From the NCBI GenBank assembly GCA_002317575.1, contig DCIH01000002.1, forward strand, positions 5,493-12,105: DNA of 6,613 nt. Direction: 5' to 3'. The notes beneath the pieces were generated by a model, which ran no database searches, had not been told where the DNA came from, and was given only the letters and a program-made list of their open reading frames with translations. Positions within the stretch are counted from its first letter, which is position 1; each line of letters opens with the position of its first letter. This document shows, piece by piece, positions 1 through 6,578 of this stretch. Made by a program: the position numbers and the translations under genes. The DNA is from Verrucomicrobia bacterium UBA1731 (lineage in GTDB: Bacteria; Verrucomicrobiota; Kiritimatiellia; RFP12; UBA1067).

Positions 1-1276
1 AGCCCTTCGCGCCGAGCTTCGCGAAATGCGAGGCGACCTTCTCCTCGTCGCCGAAGACCTGCGCCCACGCCATCCACAGGATGATGCCCACGCCGCGTTC
101 GTTCGCGTACCTGATGAGGTGCGGCACGTCCACCTGCGGATGGAACTTCCAGATGTTCAGCTCTTCGGACCACCCTTCGTCGAAGATCACGTACTCGACG
201 CCCTTCTTCGACGCGAAGTCGATGAAGCGCTCGTACGTCTTCGTGGTGCATCCGTGGTTCGGCGCGTCGTCGGTCGCGTTGTCGAAGCAGTTCCACCAGT
301 CCCACGCGACCTTGCCCGGCTTCACCCAGGCGAAGTCCGCCGACGCGTCCGCCGGCGCGGCGAGGGCGCTCACGAGGTCCGCCTCGCAGAGCTTCGCGGG
401 CTCGTCCGCGAGCACGAACGCGCGCCACGGCAAGGTGCGCGTTCCGTCCGTTTCGACGAGGAAGTTCTCGTGCTCGGTGACCACGATCTTACGGCCGCCC
501 GTCGCGACATTCGGCTGCGTCGGGTCCCAGCTCGCCTTGCGCACGCGCGTCTTCGGCCAGCCCGCGAACAGCGACCCGAACATCGCGCCGTCGTCCTTCG
601 CGTCGCGCGTCAGGTTCCAGATCGGATAGTCACGCACATCCGAATCCGTGACGGCGACCGTTTTGCCGCCCGTCTGGTACAAGAACGGCAGGTAGATCAT
701 GCGCTTGCCCATCCAGGTCAGCTGCTGTTCGCCCGGATCGGTCTTAAGGTCGCGGATCGTGCCCGTTTCGACGATCGACTCCTCCTGGCCGAACGCGCCG
801 TTGTAGTTCGCCCAGCATTTCGCGGACGCGTCGGGCACCGCGAGTTCGCAGCGTTCGCCGTCGATCCGGATCCGCCCCGGGAGCTTCGTCTCGAACCGGT
901 AGGCGACGCCGTCGTTGCGCGCGACGAGCGCGACGCCCCACGTGCCGAAGTCCGCGAACGTCTCGCGGCACGCCAAATCCACCGACGCCTTCTTGTAGAC
1001 GGGCGCGGCGAATGTCCCCGCGCCCGCGCGGTCGACGAGCGCGACATGGCGGTTCATCGCGGCCAAATGCTTGCCGTCGACCATGAGACCGATGCGGGAC
1101 TGCCCCACCACCGTGACGCCGTCGCGCAGCACCTCCACGCGGAGCGGCGCTTCGTAAAGGCGGATCTCGTTCCGCCCGTCCGGCGACGACACGACCAACC
1201 GGTCCGAGTACTCGCACCCAGTCAAGACGGCAACCGCCGCCAACGCCATCCACCCGCACACCGTCTTCATGTTCAT
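1..1276 (-). CDS. GH97-family glycoside hydrolase, lipoprotein, 3' end cut by window edge
   Basis: The frame is open from ATG 1276 to the window edge: 425 residues, with the C-terminal part missing. Residues 1-21 form a lipoprotein signal with lipobox L-T-G-C (Cys21), so the protein should be lipid-anchored in the envelope. Residues ~25-300 match the GH97 N-terminal beta-sandwich, including TDSDVRDYP (210-218), a family hallmark. The catalytic barrel begins with WVKPGKVAWDWWN (317-329), then YVIFDEGW (362-369) and GIILWMAW (397-404), all typical of GH97. Known GH97 enzymes are alpha-glucosidases (SusB, inverting) or alpha-galactosidases (retaining). The residues that separate these lie past the cut, so linkage and mechanism are undecided. 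ATG 1276 is chosen over the in-frame ATG 1270 because AAGGAG sits 6 nt upstream. It is the last visible gene of an operon, 25 nt after the TIM-barrel gene. Family assignment is firm; substrate is unknown. Confidence 0.93.
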   Translation of the reverse strand, partial: MNMKTVCGWMALAAVAVLTGCEYSDRLVVSSPDGRNEIRLYEAPLRVEVLRDGVTVVGQSRIGLMVDGKHLAAMNRHVALVDRAGAGTFAAPVYKKASVDLACRETFADFGTWGVALVARNDGVAYRFETKLPGRIRIDGERCELAVPDASAKCWANYNGAFGQEESIVETGTIRDLKTDPGEQQLTWMGKRMIYLPFLYQTGGKTVAVTDSDVRDYPIWNLTRDAKDDGAMFGSLFAGWPKTRVRKASWDPTQPNVATGGRKIVVTEHENFLVETDGTRTLPWRAFVLADEPAKLCEADLVSALAAPADASADFAWVKPGKVAWDWWNCFDNATDDAPNHGCTTKTYERFIDFASKKGVEYVIFDEGWSEELNIWKFHPQVDVPHLIRYANERGVGIILWMAWAQVFGDEEKVASHFAKLGAKG

Positions 1277-1282
1277 GCTTTT

Positions 1283-1288
1283 CTCCTT
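1283..1288 (-). promoter_or_regulatory. Ribosome binding site of the GH97 gene
   Basis: Minus-strand AAGGAG, 6 nt before ATG 1276. It fixes this ATG as the start over ATG 1270. The surrounding 12-mer ACAAGGAGAAAA (1290-1279) recurs exactly in front of the oxidoreductase gene (4061-4050). Confidence 0.85.
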
Positions 1289-1301
1289 GTCTTTCAAACG
1301 C

Positions 1302-2750
1302 TCACTCGATTTCGATGGCCGCCCTTGAAATCACCGCCGCCGGCAGGATGCCGAGCACGTTCACGCCGTCCCGCACCGCTTCCAGGGGCAGCTCGTAAAC
1401 CCCCGTGTTGCCCAATTCGCCGTTCACGATCCGGAACGCCGTCGAATCGACGCCATTGAGCGTCACCGCCGTCGGCGCGGTGCCGCGGCGGAATTCGCAG
1501 ACGACGCGCGCGGACTTGCGCGCCTTCGTCCCCGCCGGCAACATGATCGTGCGCGCGGACTCGCGCTGGTCGCCCGCGAAGAGGAACGTCTGCGGCACGG
1601 CGTCGCCCGCCTTCGTGTAGAGCGCGTCCTTGAAGTAGCCCGCTTCGCGCGTGGCGCGGTTCATGTACGCATAGTTGAAGAGATAGAGGTTTTCCCAGCC
1701 GCGCGCGCGCATCGCGGCGGACCAGCCGGCGAGCGAGGACGGATTGTGGTAGGGGCCGCCGAAGGTCGTGGTGGTGCCGCCCACGAGAACGACGTTTGGC
1801 GCATCCTTGAGCACCTCTTTCCAGGCGGCGTGGTCGATCGTGAAACCGTTGCCGACCGGACTCTGCAGACACGGGATCACCACGTCGACCGCGCCCTCCT
1901 TGGCGAGCGTCGCGACATCGAATCCCTTCTCGCGCGCCGTCTTCGGGTCGGGCAGCATGCGGATGGCGACGCCGTACTTCTTGCCGCGCTTGGCGTGCGC
2001 GTAGGCGCCCGCTTCGCGGATGAAGGCCGTCATGAGCTCCGTGTATTCAAGGCCCTTGCCCTCGGGGAAATACGTGCCGCTGCGGCAGAAGTCCATTTCG
2101 ATGCCGTCCGCGTCGTAGCGGTCGACGAGCTCCTTGAACATCTTCATGTGGTGGTCGCGCACCGCCTGGAACGAATAGTCCATGGACGCGCGTTCCCACT
2201 GCGCGCGCTTGTCGCGCGAAACGTTCATCTCGGGATGGCTGTCGCAGAAGATCGTGTTGCGGAAGTACTTGTCGCGCCACAGGTGGTGGACGTCGTTCAT
2301 GCGCATCGAAATCCACGCCTGCGCGCCGTTCTTGCGGCAACGCGCGATCCACACGACATACGGATCAATGCCGCGCTTGTGCAGGAGCAGCGCGTTTTCG
2401 GGCCATGTGCGCGAACCGGCGTCGATCACGGTGAAGTCCGCGCCTTCCTGCGTGAGCGGATACCAGATCGGCTCCCACGATTTGCTGTCGAAGTTCGGAC
2501 GCCCGCCGCACGTGCACCAGAACACGTGCGTCACTTTGCCGGACGCCGTGATCATGTCCGCGTACGCCTCGAGCGCGGGCACGGTCATCTGCGCGTCGCC
2601 GCCTTTGACCGGCCAGTGGTCGTTCGTCTTCTCGCACTTGAAGTAGTGGTCGTTGTCCTCGTTCACGACCACCCACCCCTTGCCGTCCTTCGCCGCCCAA
2701 GCGCACGAAACGGCCGACACGACCACCGCCGTCCAGAGGGTTTTCATCAT
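1302..2750 (-). CDS. Exported TIM-barrel glycosyl-hydrolase-like protein, family not classified
   Basis: 482 residues from ATG 2750. Residues 1-19 are a signal peptide (Lys3, hydrophobic core, A-W-A cleavage near 19), so the product is exported. Residues ~26-376 read as a TIM barrel of the 'family 10-like' glycosyl hydrolase group (GHL10/DUF-type). Seen motifs are HVFWCTCGGR (75-84), GIDPYVVWIA (127-136), WISMRMND (146-153), DADGIEMDFCR (213-223) and a late NLYLFNYAYMN (354-364). E218 and D220 in the DGIEMDF strand are the best catalytic candidates, by analogy with strand-end acids in such barrels. Residues ~386-482 look like a small C-terminal beta-sandwich (GVYELPLEAVRDGVNVL, 450-466). I do not recognise a characterised enzyme and the substrate is unknown. 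It sits 31 nt after the oxidoreductase stop and 25 nt before the GH97 gene, so co-transcription is likely. An upstream TTG at 2774 would only add basic residues before the signal peptide. Confidence 0.85.
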   Translation of the reverse strand: MMKTLWTAVVVSAVSCAWAAKDGKGWVVVNEDNDHYFKCEKTNDHWPVKGGDAQMTVPALEAYADMITASGKVTHVFWCTCGGRPNFDSKSWEPIWYPLTQEGADFTVIDAGSRTWPENALLLHKRGIDPYVVWIARCRKNGAQAWISMRMNDVHHLWRDKYFRNTIFCDSHPEMNVSRDKRAQWERASMDYSFQAVRDHHMKMFKELVDRYDADGIEMDFCRSGTYFPEGKGLEYTELMTAFIREAGAYAHAKRGKKYGVAIRMLPDPKTAREKGFDVATLAKEGAVDVVIPCLQSPVGNGFTIDHAAWKEVLKDAPNVVLVGGTTTTFGGPYHNPSSLAGWSAAMRARGWENLYLFNYAYMNRATREAGYFKDALYTKAGDAVPQTFLFAGDQRESARTIMLPAGTKARKSARVVCEFRRGTAPTAVTLNGVDSTAFRIVNGELGNTGVYELPLEAVRDGVNVLGILPAAVISRAAIEIE

Positions 2751-2764
2751 CCCTTTCCGCCCTC
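2751..2764 (-). promoter_or_regulatory. Probable ribosome binding site of the TIM-barrel gene
   Basis: Minus strand reads GAGGGCGGAAAGGG directly before ATGATG. GAGGG (2764-2760) is 9 nt from ATG 2750, the best spacing. The second purine run, GGAAAGGG, touches ATG 2750 and would suit ATG 2747 less well. The two adjacent starts differ by one residue. Confidence 0.55.
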
Positions 2765-2781
2765 GCCGCTTCAAGGGACGA

Positions 2782-4044
2782 TCAGAGCGTCACTTCCGGA
2801 ATCTTGAGCGTTTCGCCGCCCTTCATCGCGGACATGTGCGCATACACGCCGCCGAGCGTCATGTTCAGCGCGGCGATCACGTCGACGCACACCTTGTGGT
2901 CCTTCAGCAGGATGGCGCGCACGAAGTCGTCCGTGAGGTAGCCGTGGCTGCCGCCGTGGCCGCCGAGGTCCATGCCGGGCGCGAGTTGCGGCTTGAGGTA
3001 GGAAGCGTCCTTCTTCACCTCGTCCGCGAACCAGCCGCAGTAGCCGCCCTTCTCGGGCACATAGCAGCCCTTCTGACCCCAGATACGGCCCATCTCCGCG
3101 CCGTAGCCGGGATTGTCCCACGCCACGAGCATGCGGGCGGCGGACCCGTCCTCGCACTTGAACATCGCGTATTCGCTGCCGTAGGGGTTGCCGTATTCGT
3201 TCTTCGCCTCGGCGCGGTACGGGAACTTGAGCGACGCGACGCCCGTGCAGGTCACTTCGGTGAAGCGCTTGTGCGTCACGCAGGTGTAGAAGCCGTTGGA
3301 GTGCGTGGGATAATACTGCGGCGGCAGGCCCCAGCGCCACGCGCCGTAGCTGAAGTGGTCGTGCGGCAGGTTCTTGGCGGCGTCCACGTCGTTCCCGCCT
3401 GGATGGAAGTATTCGCCTTCCGTGTAGGTGATGGCGCCGAACTTGCCGTTCTCGTAGAGCTTGCGCATCGCGTAGCATTCGGGACGGAACGCCGTCGTCT
3501 CGTTCATCATGTAGATCTTGCCGGAACGCTTCACCGCGTCCAGGAGTTTCGGCACGAACTCGAGCTGGTCCTTGCCGAGGAACGCCGGCACCGCGGTCGT
3601 CACGTTGATGCCGTGCTCGAGCGCCATGATCGCGAGCCGGATGTGGCTGCGCGCGTCGGTCGCGACATAGATCGCGTCGAGCTTGTCCTCGGCGCCGTGC
3701 TTGATCATCTCTTCGCAGCTCGCGTAGGCCTTCTGCGCCTTGACGCGCTCCTGGAGGAGTTTGCGCTTGCCGGCGTCGAGTTCCGCGCACGCGACGACTT
3801 CAACGTTCGGGCACGTCTGGTAGCCGAACGCGGAACCGAACGAGCAGAAACCCTCGCCCGCGATGCCCACGCGCACTTTCTTGTCGGAGAACGGCTCCCA
3901 CTTCTTGCCCTCGAGCTTGCCGGCGTCGCGCTCGTCGAAGCCCTGGATCTTTTCCTTCTTTTCGGCGCCCTGCGCCGACATGCCGGCCGCCGCGAAAAAC
4001 GCCGCGCCCGCGCCCATGAACCCTCTTCTGCTGATGTCGTACAT
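2782..4044 (-). CDS. Tat-exported Gfo/Idh/MocA oxidoreductase, GH109-like
   Basis: 420 residues. The N-terminus carries a twin-arginine signal, SRRGFMGAG (5-13), then a hydrophobic stretch to ~24, so it is probably exported folded with NAD(P) bound. A Rossmann fold follows: VRVGIAGEGFCSFG (57-70) is the nucleotide loop, VVACAELD (83-90) the second strand. The usual E-K-P motif is replaced by TTAVPA (149-154), followed by YMMNETTAFRPECYAMRKLYENG (178-200). GH109 alpha-N-acetylgalactosaminidases, as I recall them, carry a similar E-V-P-A and M-M-x-E-N. The C-terminal alpha/beta domain has WRWGLPPQYYPTHSNGFY (236-253) and WDNPGYGAEMGRIWGQKG (309-326). H228, H230 and H248 are candidate active-site residues. 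Start ATG 4044 is set by AAGGAG 9 nt upstream and by the Tat motif; the 13-residue TTG extension is not credible. It is the first gene of the operon, behind its own promoter. Fold is certain; hydrolase versus dehydrogenase is open. Confidence 0.93.
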   Translation of the reverse strand: MYDISRRGFMGAGAAFFAAAGMSAQGAEKKEKIQGFDERDAGKLEGKKWEPFSDKKVRVGIAGEGFCSFGSAFGYQTCPNVEVVACAELDAGKRKLLQERVKAQKAYASCEEMIKHGAEDKLDAIYVATDARSHIRLAIMALEHGINVTTAVPAFLGKDQLEFVPKLLDAVKRSGKIYMMNETTAFRPECYAMRKLYENGKFGAITYTEGEYFHPGGNDVDAAKNLPHDHFSYGAWRWGLPPQYYPTHSNGFYTCVTHKRFTEVTCTGVASLKFPYRAEAKNEYGNPYGSEYAMFKCEDGSAARMLVAWDNPGYGAEMGRIWGQKGCYVPEKGGYCGWFADEVKKDASYLKPQLAPGMDLGGHGGSHGYLTDDFVRAILLKDHKVCVDVIAALNMTLGGVYAHMSAMKGGETLKIPEVTL

Positions 4045-4053
4045 GTACTTTTT

Positions 4054-4059
4054 CTCCTT
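4054..4059 (-). promoter_or_regulatory. Ribosome binding site of the oxidoreductase gene
   Basis: Minus-strand AAGGAG, 9 nt before ATG 4044. It decides this start over the upstream in-frame TTG at 4083. Confidence 0.85.
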
Positions 4060-4063
4060 GTTG

Positions 4064-4105
4064 AATGCACAATGAAAACCCAAATGCCAATGTCCAGTGA
4101 AAACC
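4064..4105 (-). repeat. 17-nt imperfect direct repeat in the operon leader
   Basis: Two copies on the minus strand, GGTTTTCACTGGACATT (4105-4089) and GGTTTTCATTGTGCATT (4080-4064). They agree at 14 of 17 positions, with a 25-nt period. Both lie between the predicted transcription start (~4119) and the ribosome binding site. They could be a tandem protein-binding site or part of leader RNA structure, or chance similarity in a T-rich leader. Confidence 0.4.
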
Positions 4106-4125
4106 GAAACATCCGATTTCGTTCA

Positions 4126-4154
4126 AGTATACAAAAACGGAATGCCGCGGTCAA
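4126..4154 (-). promoter_or_regulatory. Sigma70-type promoter of the three-gene operon
   Basis: Minus strand: -35 TTGACC (4154-4149), 17-base spacer, -10 TATACT (4131-4126). Each box matches consensus at 5 of 6 positions with ideal spacing. Predicted start is an A near 4119, giving a leader of about 75 nt before ATG 4044. It would drive the oxidoreductase, TIM-barrel and GH97 genes. Confidence 0.75.
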
Positions 4155-4196
4155 ACCCACCGCTCATGTTCCCGGACCGCATACTCCCCAGGGGGG

Positions 4197-4216
4197 CACG
4201 CCGCTCCGCCGGCGTG
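4197..4216 (-). terminator. GC-rich hairpin just after the GH116-like gene, possible weak terminator
   Basis: Minus-strand CACGCCG (4216-4210), loop GCGGAG, CGGCGTG (4203-4197): a perfect 7-bp stem 17 nt after the stop codon. The tract after it is CCCCCC rather than T-rich, so it is not a canonical intrinsic terminator. It may protect the mRNA end or act with a termination factor. It lies before the next promoter, consistent with a boundary between units. Confidence 0.35.
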
Positions 4217-4233
4217 ACCAGCCAGCCGCCACC

Positions 4234-6543
4234 TCACCGCCAGGCCTTCAGCACGCTCCAGGAAACGAGCGCGCGCGAATAATGATGCCCGCACTCGGCT
4301 TCGTCGAACGGGTTGCGCTTCTTGCCGTCGTACCGCGCGCGGATGTCGCGCACGACCTTCTCCGCGCGCGCGAAGTCGCCCCGCTGCGCGAGGTTCGCCG
4401 CCACCACATACTCGAAGCCGGTCATGTTCTCGCCGTAGTACGGGAACGGCTTCTTCGGCATGCGCCCTTCGGGATACCACGCCATCTTCAGCGCGGGCTC
4501 ATCGGCGAACGCGTAGTCGCGGCCGCAGTTGTAGCGCGGCCCCATGTTGTCCGACGCGCACTTCGCAAGGATCGTGTCCAGCGTCTTCGCGGCGTTCTTC
4601 TCGTCCGCGACGGGACCAAGCCCCACGTGCCGTGCGGCGTAGTCGCCCAGAAGCTGGTCCACGAGACACCCCGCCGCCAGCTGGAAATCGGGATCGGACA
4701 AATCGGACGCGTTGCCGTAGGAAAGGCCGGGCGCGATCTTCTTCGGCGGAACGACCTTGTGCTCGTACCACGCGCCGTTGAACATCGTCTTTTCCGCGTT
4801 CACCGTGCCGCGCGCGTACAGGCCGCGGCACATCGCGCCGAACGCCGCGTCGCCGGCCGCGTCCGCCATCGCCGCCACGGCCTTGAGCGCCGCCAGATAG
4901 AGGAACGTCATCTGCGGATTGGGTCCGTAGTACTCCACGTCCATCGTGTTGTGCTGGCAGCCCTCCATCACGCCGTCCCGGTCGGCGTCCCAGCCGTCCT
5001 CGATCCAGCAGAAGGCCATCGCCTGGCGCAGCTTCGGCCACAGCTTCTTCATCCAGGCGTCGTCGCCCGTCTTCTTCCAGTTCTCGTACGCCTTGATCAG
5101 ACACTGCATCTGGCCGTCCGCGGCGGCGAGGTCGTTCGCCGCGTTCTTCGGATCGAGCGGCAGGTTGATGCGGTTGGCGATGTGGCCGCGCGCGTCCATC
5201 GCGTAGCCGAACTGCAGTTCCGTCATGTCCTTGGCGAGGTCCGGCCACAAGTCGACCAGCGCGTGCTCATAGCCCCACACATGCGAACAGTTGCCGTAGC
5301 AGCTGCCGTGGTCCTCGAAGATGCCCTCCCAGCCGAAGAAGTGGCCGTCCGCCGTGCGGAAGCACGTTTCGCAGCGGAGCGTGGACAAGTTGAAGAGCGC
5401 CGCCTCCTTCACGACGGCCGGCGCCTTGGACGCGAGAACGCCGTTTACGAAGGCGACCGTCTTCTGCTCGAGCGCGGTCAGATCGCCCCACAGCGCGGCG
5501 GCCGCCGCCTCGGCGGACGCGAAGCGATTGCAGTAGCAATTGCCCACGCGGCGCTTTTCGTCGAACGGACCCTTCACGGCGCCGTCCCGGTAGCCGCGGC
5601 CGCTCCAGCCCGCGCGGTTCGGGAAGCGCCAGGCCAACACGAACGGCACCGCCTTCGTCTCGTGCGGGGCGAGCTCGACGGACACGCACACCGCCGCCAG
5701 GGCTTCGTCCGTTTTGCCGTCCGGATCGACAAGATCCAGCGCCTGGCCCGTGGCGACGAACTGCTTCCAGAAGCGGTCCATGCGGATGCGCCAGCCGAGA
5801 TCGGCGATTTTCGCCGTGGTGGTGAGCGTTCCCGCCTGCTCGGGCGCCATCAGCACGACGCGCCCCAGCGTCGCGTCGCAGGCGGCCTCGTCCGTGCTGC
5901 CCACGACGACGCCGCGAAGCCCGTTGGCCGCCGTGGCGGCCTTGTGCAACGCGCCGCCCGCGACGTTCACGAGCAGCCCGAGCACGGAGGCCTTCACGGG
6001 CTTGTCCGTCTTGTTCGCAAGCTTCCAGCGCAGTAGCGCCGCGGGGATGCCGCTCGCGGCGGAATCGCCGGGCACGAGCGGATTCATCGCCTCAAGCGTC
6101 GCATCCACGGGAAGCGCCGCGTCGCGGAGAACGACCTGCGCGAGCGGGTAGGCGACCTTGAAGACATTTTCGCGGAAGCGCGGGAAGCCGTGGTTCGGAA
6201 AGCGTCCGCCCTCGCCGCCTTCGTAGAGGGAGGTATCGGCGGGACCTTCCATCAAGCGCGCCGAGACGCGGCCGTCCGCCTCTTCCGTGCGGAGCCAAAA
6301 ACCGGTCGCGGCGTCCGCCGCCAGCGGCGTGATGCCGATCGCCGGCGCGTTGCGCACGGCCCAGTCGACGAAACCGCCCTGACCGTTCAGCGACACCGTG
6401 CCGGTACCGATGCCGCCCAGGGGCATCTTGACGCGGCGGCGGAATTCGCCGTCATAGGTTTTAAGTACGGGCCACGTTTCGGCGGCGAAAACCGCAGTCG
6501 CCGCGGCAACAACAAACAGAGAGCAAAGCGCTTTCGTTTTCAT
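4234..6543 (-). CDS. Secreted GH116/DUF608-type beta-glycosidase (GBA2-like)
   Basis: 769 residues from ATG 6543. Residues 1-20 form a signal peptide with A-V-F-A cleavage, so the product is exported. The N-terminal domain (~30-310) carries PLGGIGTGTVSLNGQGGFVDW (41-61), the hallmark of GH116 N-terminal beta-sandwiches. The (alpha/alpha)6 catalytic domain (~375-769) includes FFGWEG (402-407), CSHVWGYEHA (419-428), DADRDGVME (519-527) and NTMDVEYYGPNPQM (532-545). Aligned from memory with human GBA2, E406 matches the nucleophile E527 (F-x-x-L-E-G) and D535 the acid/base D677 (Q-T-Y-D). GH116 members are retaining beta-glucosidases, beta-xylosidases or glucosylceramidases; the substrate here is unknown. 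Cys pairs (336/338, 391/394, 415/419) may form disulphides outside the cell. An in-frame TTG at 6612 would put 23 residues before the signal peptide, so it is rejected. It stands upstream of the three-gene operon, 189 nt away, and is probably a separate unit. Confidence 0.92.
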   Translation of the reverse strand: MKTKALCSLFVVAAATAVFAAETWPVLKTYDGEFRRRVKMPLGGIGTGTVSLNGQGGFVDWAVRNAPAIGITPLAADAATGFWLRTEEADGRVSARLMEGPADTSLYEGGEGGRFPNHGFPRFRENVFKVAYPLAQVVLRDAALPVDATLEAMNPLVPGDSAASGIPAALLRWKLANKTDKPVKASVLGLLVNVAGGALHKAATAANGLRGVVVGSTDEAACDATLGRVVLMAPEQAGTLTTTAKIADLGWRIRMDRFWKQFVATGQALDLVDPDGKTDEALAAVCVSVELAPHETKAVPFVLAWRFPNRAGWSGRGYRDGAVKGPFDEKRRVGNCYCNRFASAEAAAAALWGDLTALEQKTVAFVNGVLASKAPAVVKEAALFNLSTLRCETCFRTADGHFFGWEGIFEDHGSCYGNCSHVWGYEHALVDLWPDLAKDMTELQFGYAMDARGHIANRINLPLDPKNAANDLAAADGQMQCLIKAYENWKKTGDDAWMKKLWPKLRQAMAFCWIEDGWDADRDGVMEGCQHNTMDVEYYGPNPQMTFLYLAALKAVAAMADAAGDAAFGAMCRGLYARGTVNAEKTMFNGAWYEHKVVPPKKIAPGLSYGNASDLSDPDFQLAAGCLVDQLLGDYAARHVGLGPVADEKNAAKTLDTILAKCASDNMGPRYNCGRDYAFADEPALKMAWYPEGRMPKKPFPYYGENMTGFEYVVAANLAQRGDFARAEKVVRDIRARYDGKKRNPFDEAECGHHYSRALVSWSVLKAWR

Positions 6544-6549
6544 GCGGCG

Positions 6550-6578
6550 ATTATACCAAAACAACCGCCCGCTGAAAC
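6550..6578 (-). promoter_or_regulatory. Extended -10 promoter of the GH116-like gene, likely leaderless
   Basis: Minus strand TGGTATAAT (6558-6550) is a perfect extended -10 (TGnTATAAT). The -35 region is weak: GTTTCA (6578-6573) at 17-base spacing matches only 3 of 6, as is common with extended -10 promoters. The last T of the -10 is 7 bases before the A of ATG 6543, so the expected start coincides with the start codon. No Shine-Dalgarno sequence is present between them. Confidence 0.65.

Noticed and set aside
26..1459. A 477-codon plus-strand open frame
   Set aside because: Antisense to the GH97 gene, whose motifs are unmistakable; low-complexity Arg/Ala/Val-rich translation and no family match.
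2703..2750. Possible lipobox (A-V-S-C, Cys16) in the TIM-barrel protein
   Set aside because: Alanine at -3 is a poor fit, and a normal A-W-A cleavage site follows within four residues; a soluble exported protein is more likely.
1746..2807. A 353-codon plus-strand open frame
   Set aside because: Antisense shadow of the TIM-barrel gene, with an Arg/His/Val-rich composition and no domain.
4045..4083. TTG start extending the oxidoreductase by 13 residues
   Set aside because: It would place non-signal residues before the Tat motif, has no ribosome binding site, and ignores the strong AAGGAG before ATG 4044.
4124..4133. Near-palindrome AAGTATACAA over the -10 box as a repressor operator
   Set aside because: Only eight of ten positions pair, and the symmetry comes mostly from the -10 hexamer itself.
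2653..6036. A 1,127-codon open frame on the plus strand
   Set aside because: It runs antisense to three well-supported genes and across their intergenic region. Its translation is Arg/His/Val/Ala-rich with no recognisable domain, the usual mirror of GC-rich coding DNA.
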